A stretch of 64,000 nt of DNA from Candidatus Peribacteraceae bacterium (GCA_018061945.1 JAGOTD010000004.1:1-64000); one strand, 5' to 3'; positions 16,454-24,072 are shown, counted from the first letter of the stretch. The notes: generated from the letters alone by a model not told the origin. Numbers and translations are program-made.

Positions 16454-17536
16454 ATGACAAAGTCTCGTCCTATCCTCTTTTGCGGCGGCGGCAGCCTGGG
16501 GCACATCGTACCGTCGATTGCCATTGCGCAGGCGCTTAAAAAACTGGATCCGCAGGCTCAGGTTGTGTTCATCTGCCAAAAGCGTGCCGAAGACATTGCG
16601 TTCATCAAGCATGCCGGTTTTACGTACAGGACAATCATTGCCGGAAAATTTCCGCGGGGATTTTCGATCCGCTGGATCACGTTTCCAGTTTTGAGCATCT
16701 GCGCACTTGTTCAATCAATCATCATCTTGATGAAACTGCGTCCGCAACTCATCTTTAGTAAGGGCGGATTTGTGAGTCTGCCGGTTTGCCTCGTCGGCTG
16801 GCTGATGCGCCTTCCGATTGTGCTCCACGAATCCGATGCGGTGATGGGCATGAGCAACGGCCTCGTAGCGCGTTTGGCCACAACTGTTTGTGTCGGCTTT
16901 GCTCATCCCGACGGACTACGCAAAAAAAAGAATACCATCATCACCGGCAATCCAGTTCGTCACATGATCGAAGGCGGCTCCAAAGACGCCGGCAAACGCT
17001 TAACCGGATTTTCCGGTCGCAAGCCGGTGATACTTATTACAGGCGGAAGCCAAGGTGCCAAAACAATAAATGACGCGGTCGATGCTCAGTTTGACGCACT
17101 ACTGAGTGCTGGTGACATCATTCACCTAACCGGTAAAGGCAAAAGGATTGATCGAACCCATGCGCATTATTGGGCGCGCGAAACGGTGCACGATGAATTG
17201 CCACATTTGTATGCGCTAGCCGATATTGTTATTACGAGGGCCGGTGCGGGCACGTTGTCGGAATTAGCAGCGGCTCAAAAAGCCGCTCTGGTGATTCCGA
17301 TTGTGGGCCTTGCCAACAATCATCAGGTAGAAAATGCCAAGCGGCTGCTTAAAGCACATGCTATTCGCTTATTGTGGCAAGATGCCGTGTATTCACTCGC
17401 GAACATTGTGAGCGCATTGGTAGCGCATCCCCACGAACTGCGGCGGCTTGGAAAATCGCTGCACGCGTATTTCCCTCCGCATGCCGACACGACAATTGCC
17501 AACATCATTCTGGACGCTTGCAAGAAAACACGCTAG
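16454..17536 (+). CDS. murG: Lipid II synthase (UDP-GlcNAc transferase)
   Basis: A 360-residue GT28 glycosyltransferase that adds GlcNAc to lipid I at the inner face of the membrane. The N-terminal glycine loop reads FCGGGSLGHIVPSIAIA (usually GGTGGH, here GGGSLGH), followed by FSKGGFVSLPVCLVGWL, LHESDAVMGMSN, TGNPVR and ITGGSQGAKTIN, with the donor-site TRAGAGTLSELAAAQKAALVIP near residues 256-277 and NNHQVENA. Only a 6-base gap separates TATCCT from the ATG. It lies downstream of ftsW. Confidence 0.96.
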   Translation: MTKSRPILFCGGGSLGHIVPSIAIAQALKKLDPQAQVVFICQKRAEDIAFIKHAGFTYRTIIAGKFPRGFSIRWITFPVLSICALVQSIIILMKLRPQLIFSKGGFVSLPVCLVGWLMRLPIVLHESDAVMGMSNGLVARLATTVCVGFAHPDGLRKKKNTIITGNPVRHMIEGGSKDAGKRLTGFSGRKPVILITGGSQGAKTINDAVDAQFDALLSAGDIIHLTGKGKRIDRTHAHYWARETVHDELPHLYALADIVITRAGAGTLSELAAAQKAALVIPIVGLANNHQVENAKRLLKAHAIRLLWQDAVYSLANIVSALVAHPHELRRLGKSLHAYFPPHADTTIANIILDACKKTR

Positions 17537-17576
17537 CATGCAGACCTGTTTTGCTTTAGTTCGTTACCTCATTTTT

Positions 17577-18260
17577 ATGCGCACATCTTCCTTTATCGTT
17601 CCAGTGCTTTTAACTCTCACGCTTGCCGGCTGCGGCGGCGCTAAGACCGACACAAACTCTTCTGCTTCCAGTGCGGCCGCCACCATGAGCGATGGCACCG
17701 TTAATTCTACCCCTACTGCTATGTCTTCTTCCGAAGCTGCTCCAACTCCAAACAGTGCCTGGGATGGCAAAATGCTCGCCGGCAAACACACTGTCACAAT
17801 CAAGACTGACAAAGGCGACATCACTCTCGCGCTCGATGCAGACGCTGCACCAAAGACTGTGACAAACTTCGTTGTTCTGGCCAAATCTGGTTTCTATAAC
17901 GGCCTCACGTTCCACCGCGTTATTCCTGGATTCATGATTCAGGGTGGCGATCCAAACGGCAACGGTACGGGCGGCGCCAGCATCTACGGCCCAACATTCG
18001 ATGATGAAATCGTGGCTGATTCTCCTCTCTACAAGACCGGCTACACCGCAGGTGTGATCGCCATGGCCAATCGCGGCATGAACACAAACGGCAGCCAGTT
18101 CTTCATTATGGATAAGGATTATCCACTCCCACCGAACTACACCATCTTCGGTCGCGTCACATCGGGTCAGGCAACTGTTACGAACATCGCCAACACCCCA
18201 CGCGATCCTAACGATGCACCAAAGACGCCGGTAAAGTTCTCGGTTGAGGTAAAGAACTAG
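17577..18260 (+). CDS. Cyclophilin-type peptidyl-prolyl isomerase, lipoprotein
   Basis: A 227-residue lipoprotein. The start at ATG 17577 gives a signal peptide with lipobox LTLAGC (Cys about residue 19), then a Ser/Ala/Thr-rich tether to about residue 60, then a cyclophilin domain that isomerises Xaa-Pro bonds in exported proteins. Core motifs: KTVTNFVVLAKSGFYNGLTFHRVIPGFMIQGGDPNGNGTGG (active-site Arg in FHRVI), GVIAMANRGMNTNGSQFFIM and TIFGRVTSG. An ATG at 17538 in the same frame would hide the signal peptide and is not preferred. It ends in a strong terminator. Confidence 0.95.
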   Translation: MRTSSFIVPVLLTLTLAGCGGAKTDTNSSASSAAATMSDGTVNSTPTAMSSSEAAPTPNSAWDGKMLAGKHTVTIKTDKGDITLALDADAAPKTVTNFVVLAKSGFYNGLTFHRVIPGFMIQGGDPNGNGTGGASIYGPTFDDEIVADSPLYKTGYTAGVIAMANRGMNTNGSQFFIMDKDYPLPPNYTIFGRVTSGQATVTNIANTPRDPNDAPKTPVKFSVEVKN

Positions 18261-18280
18261 GACAGCAGAAAACAACTAAT

Positions 18281-18318
18281 AAAAAAGCGGTGGCTGTACG
18301 TACAGCCACCGCTTTTTT
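18281..18318. terminator. Rho-independent terminator after the cyclophilin gene
   Basis: A perfect 38-base palindrome: aaaaaagcggtggctgtac and its complement, ending in TTTTTT. It is bidirectional in form. Confidence 0.93.
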
Positions 18319-18365
18319 GATGCGAGAGATGCACAGATCAAAGCTGCGATGAGATGATGATTGAA

Positions 18366-18450
18366 TGTAAAGACGCGCCGGACTGGATTGTGATCAAGCA
18401 TAATCGTGACTGGATCTTTCTATGATCCAGTCCGGCGCGTCTCGACGAAG
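18366..18450. repeat. GACGCGCCGG hairpin module upstream of gltX
   Basis: The arms agacgcgccggactggat (about 18370-18387) and atccagtccggcgcgtct (about 18424-18441) are perfect complements around a ~36-base loop; CGAC follows, as in the modules at 14047-14250. This is the longest stem of the family. Confidence 0.7.
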
Positions 18451-18496
18451 TCTTATCGATCCTCCAATCCAGAGCGCTGCCATGCGAATCTCATGC

Positions 18497-18502
18497 TACA
18501 CT
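18497..18502 (+). promoter_or_regulatory. -10 box (TGC-TACACT) of gltX
   Basis: TACACT preceded by TGC, followed by six bases (cgcact) and the gltX ATG at 18509. Confidence 0.5.
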
Positions 18503-18508
18503 CGCACT

Positions 18509-19969
18509 ATGCGCACACGCTTTGCCCCCTCTCCTACCGGCTCGCTGCATATCGGCGGCCTTCGCACTGCCCTGTTTGCCTGGCTCGTTGCCAAGCAGAA
18601 CAAAGGCACGTTTTTCCTGCGGATCGAAGATACCGACAAAGTGCGAGAAGCGGCCGGATCGATCGAGAATATTGTCAGCACACTCGCGTGGTCAGGGCTC
18701 ACGCCCGATGAAGGAGTGACGATAGATGAGAATGGTGAGATTGTGGAAAAAGGCGTGCATGGCCCGTACTTTCAGTCCAAGCGACTCGATCTGTATAAAA
18801 AATATGCGGATCAGCTACTGGCAAAAGGCCATGCGTATCATTGTTTCTGCACCAGCGAACGACTTGAGCAGATGCGCAAATATCAAACTGAACACAAGCA
18901 ACCACCCATGTACGACCGCACCTGCTGCGCACTTACGAAAGAAGAAGCAGCTGAACGTGTGGAGAAAGGGGAGAAGTACGTGATCCGCATGAAAGTCCCG
19001 CGCAGCGAGAAGATCGAATTCTACGATGAAATTTACGGCAAACTGAGTTTTATGGGCCACACGGTAGACGACCAAGTACTGATGAAATCCGACGGTTTCC
19101 CCACGTATCATTTGGCGCACGTGGTGGATGATCATCTCATGAAAACCGATATGGTGATCCGCGGCGAAGAGTGGCTTAGCTCACTGCCGAAGCACTTGCT
19201 GCTTTTCAAATTCCTAGATCTGGCACCACCCAAATACGCGCATATGCCGCTGCTGCTGAATAAAGACCGTACGAAACTGAGCAAGCGCCAGAACGATGTC
19301 TCGGCGGAAAGTTACCAACACAAAGGTTACTTGCCGGAAGTCGTCATCAACTTTTTAGCGTTACTCGGCTGGAACCCCGGCACGACGCAGGAATTATTTA
19401 CACTCACAGAACTGATTGATACCTTCTCGCTCGAACGTGTGCAGAAAGCCGGCGCCGTGTTTGATATCGAAAAGCTCGATTGGCTCCAAGGCCAGTGGAT
19501 GCGAAAAATGCCAAGCGAGGAATTTGCATCTCGCATCAAGCCGATAGTTGCGCAGCAGTTTCCAGCTGCCAATGATGATCAATTATTCGAGCAGCGTGCG
19601 GGCCTGATGCAAGAACGCATTACGTTCTTTTCCGAGGCGCCAAGCATGATGAGTTTTTACTACGAAGAGCCAGCGCCAAGTATGGATATTGTCGTGAGTG
19701 CCAAGCAGAAAGTGACGCAGGAATTACTGCCCACTATCATGAAGTTATTGATCGATACGCTAGAAGCAATCGACGAAAGCAAATGGACGATGGAAACTCT
19801 CTCGAGTGAATTATTTGCTGCCATCGAAAAAGCCGAGCTGAAAAAAGGCCAGGTACTGTGGCCGCTGCGCGCGATTCTCACAGGCCGGGAATATAGTCCA
19901 GGCGCATTTGAAGTTGCGACTTTGCTGGGAAAAGAAAAAACTATTGAGCGATTGCATCGATTCCAATAG
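18509..19969 (+). CDS. gltX: Glutamyl-tRNA synthetase
   Basis: A 486-residue class I aminoacyl-tRNA synthetase. The ATG at 18509 starts MRTRFAPSPTGSLHIGGLRTALF with the HIGH-type motif HIGG, followed by GTFFLRIEDTD. The second class I motif is KLSKRQ (about residue 250; usual KLSKR). A C-terminal helical anticodon-binding domain is present and the length is normal. It cannot be decided from sequence alone whether the enzyme also charges tRNA-Gln; no gatCAB gene is in the window. A TACACT box six bases upstream implies a leaderless mRNA. Confidence 0.96.
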   Translation: MRTRFAPSPTGSLHIGGLRTALFAWLVAKQNKGTFFLRIEDTDKVREAAGSIENIVSTLAWSGLTPDEGVTIDENGEIVEKGVHGPYFQSKRLDLYKKYADQLLAKGHAYHCFCTSERLEQMRKYQTEHKQPPMYDRTCCALTKEEAAERVEKGEKYVIRMKVPRSEKIEFYDEIYGKLSFMGHTVDDQVLMKSDGFPTYHLAHVVDDHLMKTDMVIRGEEWLSSLPKHLLLFKFLDLAPPKYAHMPLLLNKDRTKLSKRQNDVSAESYQHKGYLPEVVINFLALLGWNPGTTQELFTLTELIDTFSLERVQKAGAVFDIEKLDWLQGQWMRKMPSEEFASRIKPIVAQQFPAANDDQLFEQRAGLMQERITFFSEAPSMMSFYYEEPAPSMDIVVSAKQKVTQELLPTIMKLLIDTLEAIDESKWTMETLSSELFAAIEKAELKKGQVLWPLRAILTGREYSPGAFEVATLLGKEKTIERLHRFQ

Positions 19970-19989
19970 AAATTACAGTAAACTACGAG

Positions 19990-20081
19990 CATCCGCTCAA
20001 CTCTGTTGAGTAGATCTAGTCTGGGTAGCCCTCTGCCCAGCCCGGCGTCTCCTCTTTTTCTATATTGAGGAGGCGCCTGCA
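19990..20081. other. Hairpin-rich segment after gltX
   Basis: Three potential stems in a row: ctcaac-tct-gttgag, ctggg-N10-cccag, and ggcgtctcctc (20044-20054) with gaggaggcgcc (20067-20077). The last arm recurs as gaggagacgcctgc at 20308. It may end gltX transcription. Confidence 0.45.
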
Positions 20082-20091
20082 TTGATCATAT

Positions 20092-20119
20092 TTGACAAAT
20101 AATTATTTAAATTTATAAT
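20092..20119 (+). promoter_or_regulatory. Consensus promoter of small RNA unit 1
   Basis: TTGACA (20092-20097), a 16-base AT-rich spacer and TATAAT (20114-20119): both hexamers are perfect. This is the best promoter in the window, and no ordinary gene follows it. Confidence 0.88.
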
Positions 20120-20125
20120 ATAAAA

Positions 20126-20301
20126 ACGATATCATCGATATCGAACATGGCCTTTTTACGGGAGAGGCTATGGCGCGAAATCGCCTCAGCTCTCAAGAAA
20201 TAAGGAGGCGTTCTTATGTAAAAACCCCGAGGAGTCTTCTCTGAAGGCTCCACACTAAGGGAATCTCGAGCAGCGTGCCGCGTCGAGATTCCCTTTTTTT
20301 C
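20126..20301 (+). ncRNA. Candidate small RNA 1 with SD-start-stop minigene
   Basis: A predicted transcript of about 175 bases from the consensus promoter to a strong terminator (stem 20257-20269/20283-20295 plus a T run). Inside it AAGGAGG (20202-20208) stands 7 bases before ATG-TAA (20216-20221), a start codon followed at once by a stop. The same RNA can also encode a 24-residue Arg-rich peptide (20170-20244, GGAG five bases before its ATG) that reads through the AAGGAGG as Arg-Arg. I do not recognise a known RNA family. Confidence 0.6.
20257..20301 (+). terminator. Terminator of small RNA unit 1
   Basis: aagggaatctcga pairs with tcgagattccctt around a ~13-base loop and is followed by seven or more T residues. 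Confidence 0.9.
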
Positions 20302-20375
20302 TATACAGAGGAGACGCCTGCTTAAAGATATTTTGTCTTCCATATGCCATATAGAAGATCTATAACTTTTGATAA

Positions 20376-20403
20376 TTGACAAAAAATGAAAGGTACTTAC
20401 TAT
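20376..20403 (+). promoter_or_regulatory. Promoter of small RNA unit 2
   Basis: TTGACA (20376-20381), a 16-base spacer and TACTAT (20398-20403); the same spacing as unit 1. Confidence 0.75.
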
Positions 20404-20409
20404 AGCCGC

Positions 20410-20560
20410 TGTCCTCTCTGAGGACGCCGAAAAACATTCCCACGCTCTGGCCGAGACATCGACCAGAGCAGCATCCAAAGGAGGTGCACCGTGCTGTATT
20501 CCATCGGTTAGCGGATGGAACTCGCCCCTGGTACCTCGTGTACCAGGGGCGCCTTTTTTG
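20410..20560 (+). ncRNA. Candidate small RNA 2 with SD minigene
   Basis: A predicted transcript of about 150 bases. It contains hairpins gtcctc-tct-gaggac (20411-20425) and gctctgg/ccagagc (20444-20450/20463-20469), then AAAGGAGG (20477-20484), six bases, and a six-codon ORF GTG...TAG (20491-20511, VLYSIG), then a GC-rich terminator. The architecture matches unit 1: promoter, hairpin, strong SD, minimal ORF, terminator. Confidence 0.6.
20523..20559 (+). terminator. Terminator of small RNA unit 2
   Basis: cgcccctggtac pairs perfectly with gtaccaggggcg around a 5-base loop, followed by TTTTTT. Confidence 0.92.
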
Positions 20561-20721
20561 ATTGCTGAAAAAAGATTGGTTGGCGCGATACGAGAACTGT
20601 TTGACAACTTGCCATTAATAAGGCTCCAAAATAATACCGAGCAATATTTCGAAGGACACGGTGCCTTTGAGCGAGATTCCATGCTCTTTACAAATCCACC
20701 ACCCCGTTACTGCCGCAAGGC

Positions 20722-20752
20722 AAGGAGGTGTGAGATGAAAATCTCGACCTAG
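20722..20752 (+). other. Third SD-minigene (ATG AAA ATC TCG ACC TAG)
   Basis: AAGGAGG (20722-20728) lies six bases before a five-codon ORF (20735-20752, MKIST). tgtgaga and tctcaca around the start can pair and would hide the start codon. A longer in-frame ORF from ATG 20681 gives 23 residues, again Arg-rich. A TTGACA occurs at 20601 but no well-spaced -10, so transcription is less clear than for units 1 and 2. Confidence 0.45.
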
Positions 20753-20869
20753 TGGCCCTTAGTGCTACTTCTCACAGGCCCCGGCGCATTGTATGCAGCG
20801 GAGTCTTTTTTCAACACATATTCGTACAGACAAACGTACAAGATATTTCTTCGTGCATACAAACCTTGC

Positions 20870-20875
20870 TACAAT
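20870..20875 (+). promoter_or_regulatory. -10 box (TGC-TACAAT), leaderless spacing
   Basis: TACAAT preceded by TGC, followed by seven bases and the ATG at 20883. Confidence 0.5.
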
Positions 20876-20882
20876 ACCCGCC

Positions 20883-21359
20883 ATGCCAGCCCCCGTCCCG
20901 CACAAGAATAATGTCGAAGTGAAGATTAATCAGGAAAATGGAAAAGCCATTATCGAAGGCAAGACCAGCGTGCCGTTTAAAGTATTTGTTGGATTGATAC
21001 TACAACGCAAAGTCCAAAATCTGTTTAAGGATATGCAAAACGAGCCGGTAATTATCAGTTCGGATTTACTCACCAAGCTCGCCAGTTCGCCAGAAGACAA
21101 AATGGAAGACAAGAGCAAGCTTGTTACTATCTCGCTTGGCTTTGGCATGCTGATTGGCATATTCTGCAGCGCAGTTTTACTGCTCATTTTAGAACTCTTG
21201 CATGTTCGTCTGGATGCTATCGAACTGGGTATCATTCTCGGTGTTTTCGTGGCTGTTGCTGCGGTACTCAAAGTCGTCCAGCGTATGCAAGGTCCCTCTA
21301 CAAAGCAAAAAATCTACGACGCCATGGAGAAGGTGACGGAGACGTTCTCCAAGTTTTGA
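20883..21359 (+). CDS. Small membrane protein, unknown
   Basis: A 158-residue protein with no family I recognise. The N-terminal ~80 residues are soluble and charged. Two adjacent membrane helices follow (about 82-105, LGFGMLIGIFCSAVLLLILEL, and about 110-130, IELGIILGVFVAVAAVLKVV), with a short charged C-terminus. Both ends are probably cytoplasmic. ATG 20883 is preferred over the longer frame because a TACAAT box lies 7 bases before it. It stands alone between the small-RNA region and murB. Confidence 0.75.
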   Translation: MPAPVPHKNNVEVKINQENGKAIIEGKTSVPFKVFVGLILQRKVQNLFKDMQNEPVIISSDLLTKLASSPEDKMEDKSKLVTISLGFGMLIGIFCSAVLLLILELLHVRLDAIELGIILGVFVAVAAVLKVVQRMQGPSTKQKIYDAMEKVTETFSKF

Positions 21360-21397
21360 GAGAGGCGAAGCAGGTGAGGGAAAAGATTGAGCGAAAA

Positions 21398-21517
21398 AGT
21401 AAGGTATGTACGGTAAGTACAGTAGGTAAGGTATGTAGGTTTTTTGTGTATCTTTTTACCTACCTTACCTACAATACCTACTCTACGTACCTTACCTGCA
21501 ATACCTACCTTACCTCC
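21398..21517. repeat. Iterated GTAAGGTA inverted repeat before murB
   Basis: Several copies of (g)gtaaggtatgtag and gtaagtac on the left arm face acctaccttacctac, atacctac and ccttacctg on the right arm, around a T-rich centre (ttttttgtgtatcttttt). Many alternative stems are possible. It ends about three bases before the TTG start of murB, so folding could affect murB expression. Confidence 0.7.
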
Positions 21518-21519
21518 CC

Positions 21520-22386
21520 TTGATCTTCCGCGAGCATTTCCCCATCGGCTCCAAAACCACCATGCGTATTGGCGGCACGGTGCGCTATTATGCCGAGCTT
21601 AAAACCCGTGAGGATTGCGAAGAAGCAATCGCATTTGCTGCAGATAAAAAAATACCCATCATTCCACTGGGCTCTGGCTCCAATACGATTTTTACTGATG
21701 GAGAAGTGAATGCGCTCGTCGTGCAACTGCGCAACTATTCGGTGGCAATCGATGGAAATTCGGTGACAGTCGGTTGCGGGAAAAACCTGCCGATGCTCAT
21801 CAATGAGCTGGCTGCCAAAGGACTCGATTTGTCGCCACTCACCGGTATTCCCGGCACAGTGGGCGGCGCACTGTTTGGCAATGCAGGCCAAGGACCGAAG
21901 GGTATCTGGATCGATAGTTTCGTGAATTCTGTCACAGCATTTATGGACGGTGCCTGGCACATGATGGACCGCGAGAATTGCACATTCGGTTATCGTGAGA
22001 GCAAATTCAAGCACAGTAAAACGCCTGTGATTCTCTTTGAGACAACATTCATTATTCCCTCCGGTGACCCGGCAATCATCAAACAATCGATTGAAAGCCT
22101 GCTCCAAAAGCGCATCGACACGCAGCCGCATGTCCGTACTGCCGGTTCGTGTTTTAAGGCTGTCGGCGACGTACCCGCATGGAAATTGATCGACGCAGCA
22201 GGACTGCGCGGCACAAAAATTGGTGATATCGAGATCGCACAGAAGCACGCAAATTTTCTGCTGAATACCGGCAAAGCAACGTACAGCGATGCGAAGAAAG
22301 TCGTTGAACTTGTAAAGCAGAAAATCACGCAGCCGCTGGATGTTGAGATGCGATTTGTGGAGGAAAATGGCACATTAGCTTTTTAG
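21520..22386 (+). CDS. murB: UDP-N-acetylenolpyruvoylglucosamine reductase
   Basis: A 288-residue flavoenzyme that reduces the MurA product to UDP-MurNAc. FAD-site motifs: TTMRIGGTVRYYAEL, IPLGSGSNTI (about 47-56) and LSPLTGIPGTVGGALFGNAG. Catalytic region: YRESKFK, TAGSCFKAVG (the proton-donor Ser/Cys position) and a C-terminal Glu in EMRFVEENG. The start is a TTG (21520), since no in-frame ATG precedes the conserved start. It is separated from murA by 7.5 kb, unlike a classical dcw cluster. Confidence 0.95.
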   Translation: MIFREHFPIGSKTTMRIGGTVRYYAELKTREDCEEAIAFAADKKIPIIPLGSGSNTIFTDGEVNALVVQLRNYSVAIDGNSVTVGCGKNLPMLINELAAKGLDLSPLTGIPGTVGGALFGNAGQGPKGIWIDSFVNSVTAFMDGAWHMMDRENCTFGYRESKFKHSKTPVILFETTFIIPSGDPAIIKQSIESLLQKRIDTQPHVRTAGSCFKAVGDVPAWKLIDAAGLRGTKIGDIEIAQKHANFLLNTGKATYSDAKKVVELVKQKITQPLDVEMRFVEENGTLAF

Positions 22387-22517
22387 CATTGCAGCGATAT
22401 TGCGAGTCCCACAATCATTTTATAAAAGTAAAAGTCAAACATTCTTGCTAGAAAAACAGTTGAGGGTATCTTTTCTGCAAGGCTGCCTCTTCGGCCTATT
22501 TTCCTCTTTTACTCTAT

Positions 22518-22805
22518 ATGCCCATTACTCATCCAGATTCTGTTACACCACAACTCGAATCAGGCATTGCCACCTCACTTAATGGAACAGAAAGCGCTGA
22601 GAAGGCGGATGCACCTGTCTCTCAGGTAGTAAAAAGCAAGAGAAATGAATATGTACATACTTTAACTGTTTCAATGGACGGCATCCGGATAGAGGATCAA
22701 CAACAAGCCCTGGATCCAGCCATACTTGCTAAGCAAGTGCAATTTAATAAATGGCGAGCAGAACGAAAATCTTCGGAAATCAGATCCGGTAAAAGGAGGG
22801 CTTAA
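22518..22805 (+). CDS. Hypothetical small protein
   Basis: A 95-residue hydrophilic protein with no recognised domain. The middle (NEYVHTLTVSMDGIRIEDQQQALD) could form a beta hairpin and the C-terminal 25 residues are basic (KWRAERKSSEIRSGKRRA). No membrane segment is visible. It converges on ssb with a shared bidirectional terminator, which supports a real transcription unit. Confidence 0.55.
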   Translation: MPITHPDSVTPQLESGIATSLNGTESAEKADAPVSQVVKSKRNEYVHTLTVSMDGIRIEDQQQALDPAILAKQVQFNKWRAERKSSEIRSGKRRA

Positions 22806-22830
22806 AAAAATAAATATACGTATCAGTTAC

Positions 22831-22864
22831 AAAAAAGCCCCGACCAATGCAGGGCTTTTTTTTG
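22831..22864. terminator. Bidirectional terminator between the small protein gene and ssb
   Basis: aaaaaagccc-N12-gggcttttttt; the A run serves the minus strand and the T run the plus strand. Confidence 0.9.
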
Positions 22865-22880
22865 CTGATGGAAACAACGA

Positions 22881-23744
22881 TTAGAACGGCAGATCTTCCG
22901 GCTTGATATCGGATTCGTAGCTGATGTCTGGCACAGCCATACCTGCGGCTACCGGCTGCGACTGATCGTAGCTTGGTGCCGACTGGCGCTGGCTGCTTGG
23001 CACGCTGTCCGACTGCATAGAAGAGAAGGCATCGGCGTTCTTGACGCCAAGCAAACTCACCTGGTCTGCAATAATTTCGGTGGTGTAGCGCTTTACTCCT
23101 GCCTGCGTTTCCCACGTGCGGGTCTGCACGCGGCCGGTGACATATGCGCGGTTACCCTTCTTGATATTCTTCTGAACTTCGACCGCGAGGTCGCCCCAGA
23201 TAACGACGTTATGAAACTCGACGCGCTCTTTCATTTCGTTGCTGGCTTTGTCTTTCCATTTTTCGTTGGTGGCAACACCGATGGTGAGCACATTCTGACC
23301 GCTGGTTGTGGTGCGCATTTCCGGGTCTTTGGTGACGTTACCGATCACCTGCACGCGGTTTAGGCAGTTGGTGATGCGGCTGGAATCAGCTGGAATTTCC
23401 ATCTGACCGTTTTTCGGGTCGAGGAGGATCATGTCCATGGCCACAATTTTGGTCTTGGATTTCTTTTCGCCGCTGGTGGCGTCGTCCCAGCTGTCTGTCT
23501 GGAGTCTGCCGGAAAGAAAGAGCTGCGCGCCGGCACGGACGTACTGTCCGGCAACATCGGCCATAGCACCCCAAATAGTGACGGTGTGAAAACTCTTACC
23601 CTGAATAGTTTCGCCCTTGTCGGAGCGGAAAGAGTAGGGAACGACTATGTTTAAATCCGTGACGCTGGCGCCACCGGGAGTCTGACGAAGTGTGACTGGC
23701 TGTGTCTGGTAACCGATAATATCGATACGATTGAGAGAGAACAT
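22881..23744 (-). CDS. ssb: Single-stranded DNA-binding protein with two OB folds
   Basis: A 287-residue SSB. The usual bacterial protein has one OB fold (about 110 residues) and works as a tetramer; here two OB folds are fused. OB1 (1-110): IDIIGYQTQPVTLRQTPGG.. SFHTVTIWG... AGQYVRAGAQLFLSGRLQTDSW. OB2 (about 127-235): RVQVIGNVTKDPEMRTTTSGQNVLTIGVATNEKW... EFHNVVIWGDLAVEVQKNIKKGNRAYVTGRVQTRTW. A flexible Gln/Ser/Pro linker leads to the acidic tip DIKPEDLPF, the partner-binding tail. The design parallels Deinococcus SSB, which acts as a dimer. Confidence 0.95.
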   Translation of the reverse strand: MFSLNRIDIIGYQTQPVTLRQTPGGASVTDLNIVVPYSFRSDKGETIQGKSFHTVTIWGAMADVAGQYVRAGAQLFLSGRLQTDSWDDATSGEKKSKTKIVAMDMILLDPKNGQMEIPADSSRITNCLNRVQVIGNVTKDPEMRTTTSGQNVLTIGVATNEKWKDKASNEMKERVEFHNVVIWGDLAVEVQKNIKKGNRAYVTGRVQTRTWETQAGVKRYTTEIIADQVSLLGVKNADAFSSMQSDSVPSSQRQSAPSYDQSQPVAAGMAVPDISYESDIKPEDLPF

Positions 23745-23765
23745 CGTGATAAGGAGAATGGAATT

Positions 23766-23832
23766 AAAGGAGGCCTCTATGAGTGTTGCTCGATTTCGTT
23801 GCTCGTATGCCCGTTATCGTACGCATAACTAG
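23766..23832 (+). other. SD-led 17-codon mini-ORF upstream of the exported operon
   Basis: AAAGGAGG (23766-23773) is five bases before ATG 23779; the ORF ends at TAG 23832 and encodes a basic 17-residue peptide (SVARFRCSYARYRTHN after Met). An in-frame ATG at 23758 would extend it to 24 residues. An atcaact/agttgat hairpin follows at about 23900-23920. It is the fourth strong-SD mini-ORF in the window; no conserved peptide family is recognised. Confidence 0.4.
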
Positions 23833-23930
23833 TATGCGAGCGACTGGAAGCGAGAAGCTATAAAGGAACGTGGACATTTGTACACCCGAGGAGAAAGCTG
23901 ATCAACTAATCGGAGTTGATTGGAAGTTTA

Positions 23931-24028
23931 AAATATTGTCGGATACGAATTACGACGCTCGAATTACGAAGTACGAACGCATTTCAAACTTGTATCGTAA
24001 TTCGTAATTCGCAATTCGTACTTCGTCC
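23931..24028. repeat. Dispersed TACGAATTACGA element, full inverted copy
   Basis: The reverse complement of 2887-2967 with few differences through the core, followed by a second arm of tcgtaattcg words, giving a long fold-back. It lies just upstream of the exported operon promoter. Confidence 0.7.
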
Positions 24029-24072
24029 CCAATTTTGTTCGAAACCTCTAACGAATTCTGGCTCCGATAGTG

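Noticed and set aside
20113..20682. 189-codon open frame on the minus strand opposite the small-RNA cluster
   Set aside because: It runs through two terminators and promoters of the plus strand, has no recognisable domain or start signal, and its composition is that of an accidental frame.
20000..20880. tmRNA, 6S RNA, RNase P or SRP RNA as explanation of the small-RNA cluster
   Set aside because: I see neither the tRNA-like ends and tag ORF of tmRNA, nor the conserved cores of RNase P or SRP RNA, nor the long bulged hairpin of 6S RNA.
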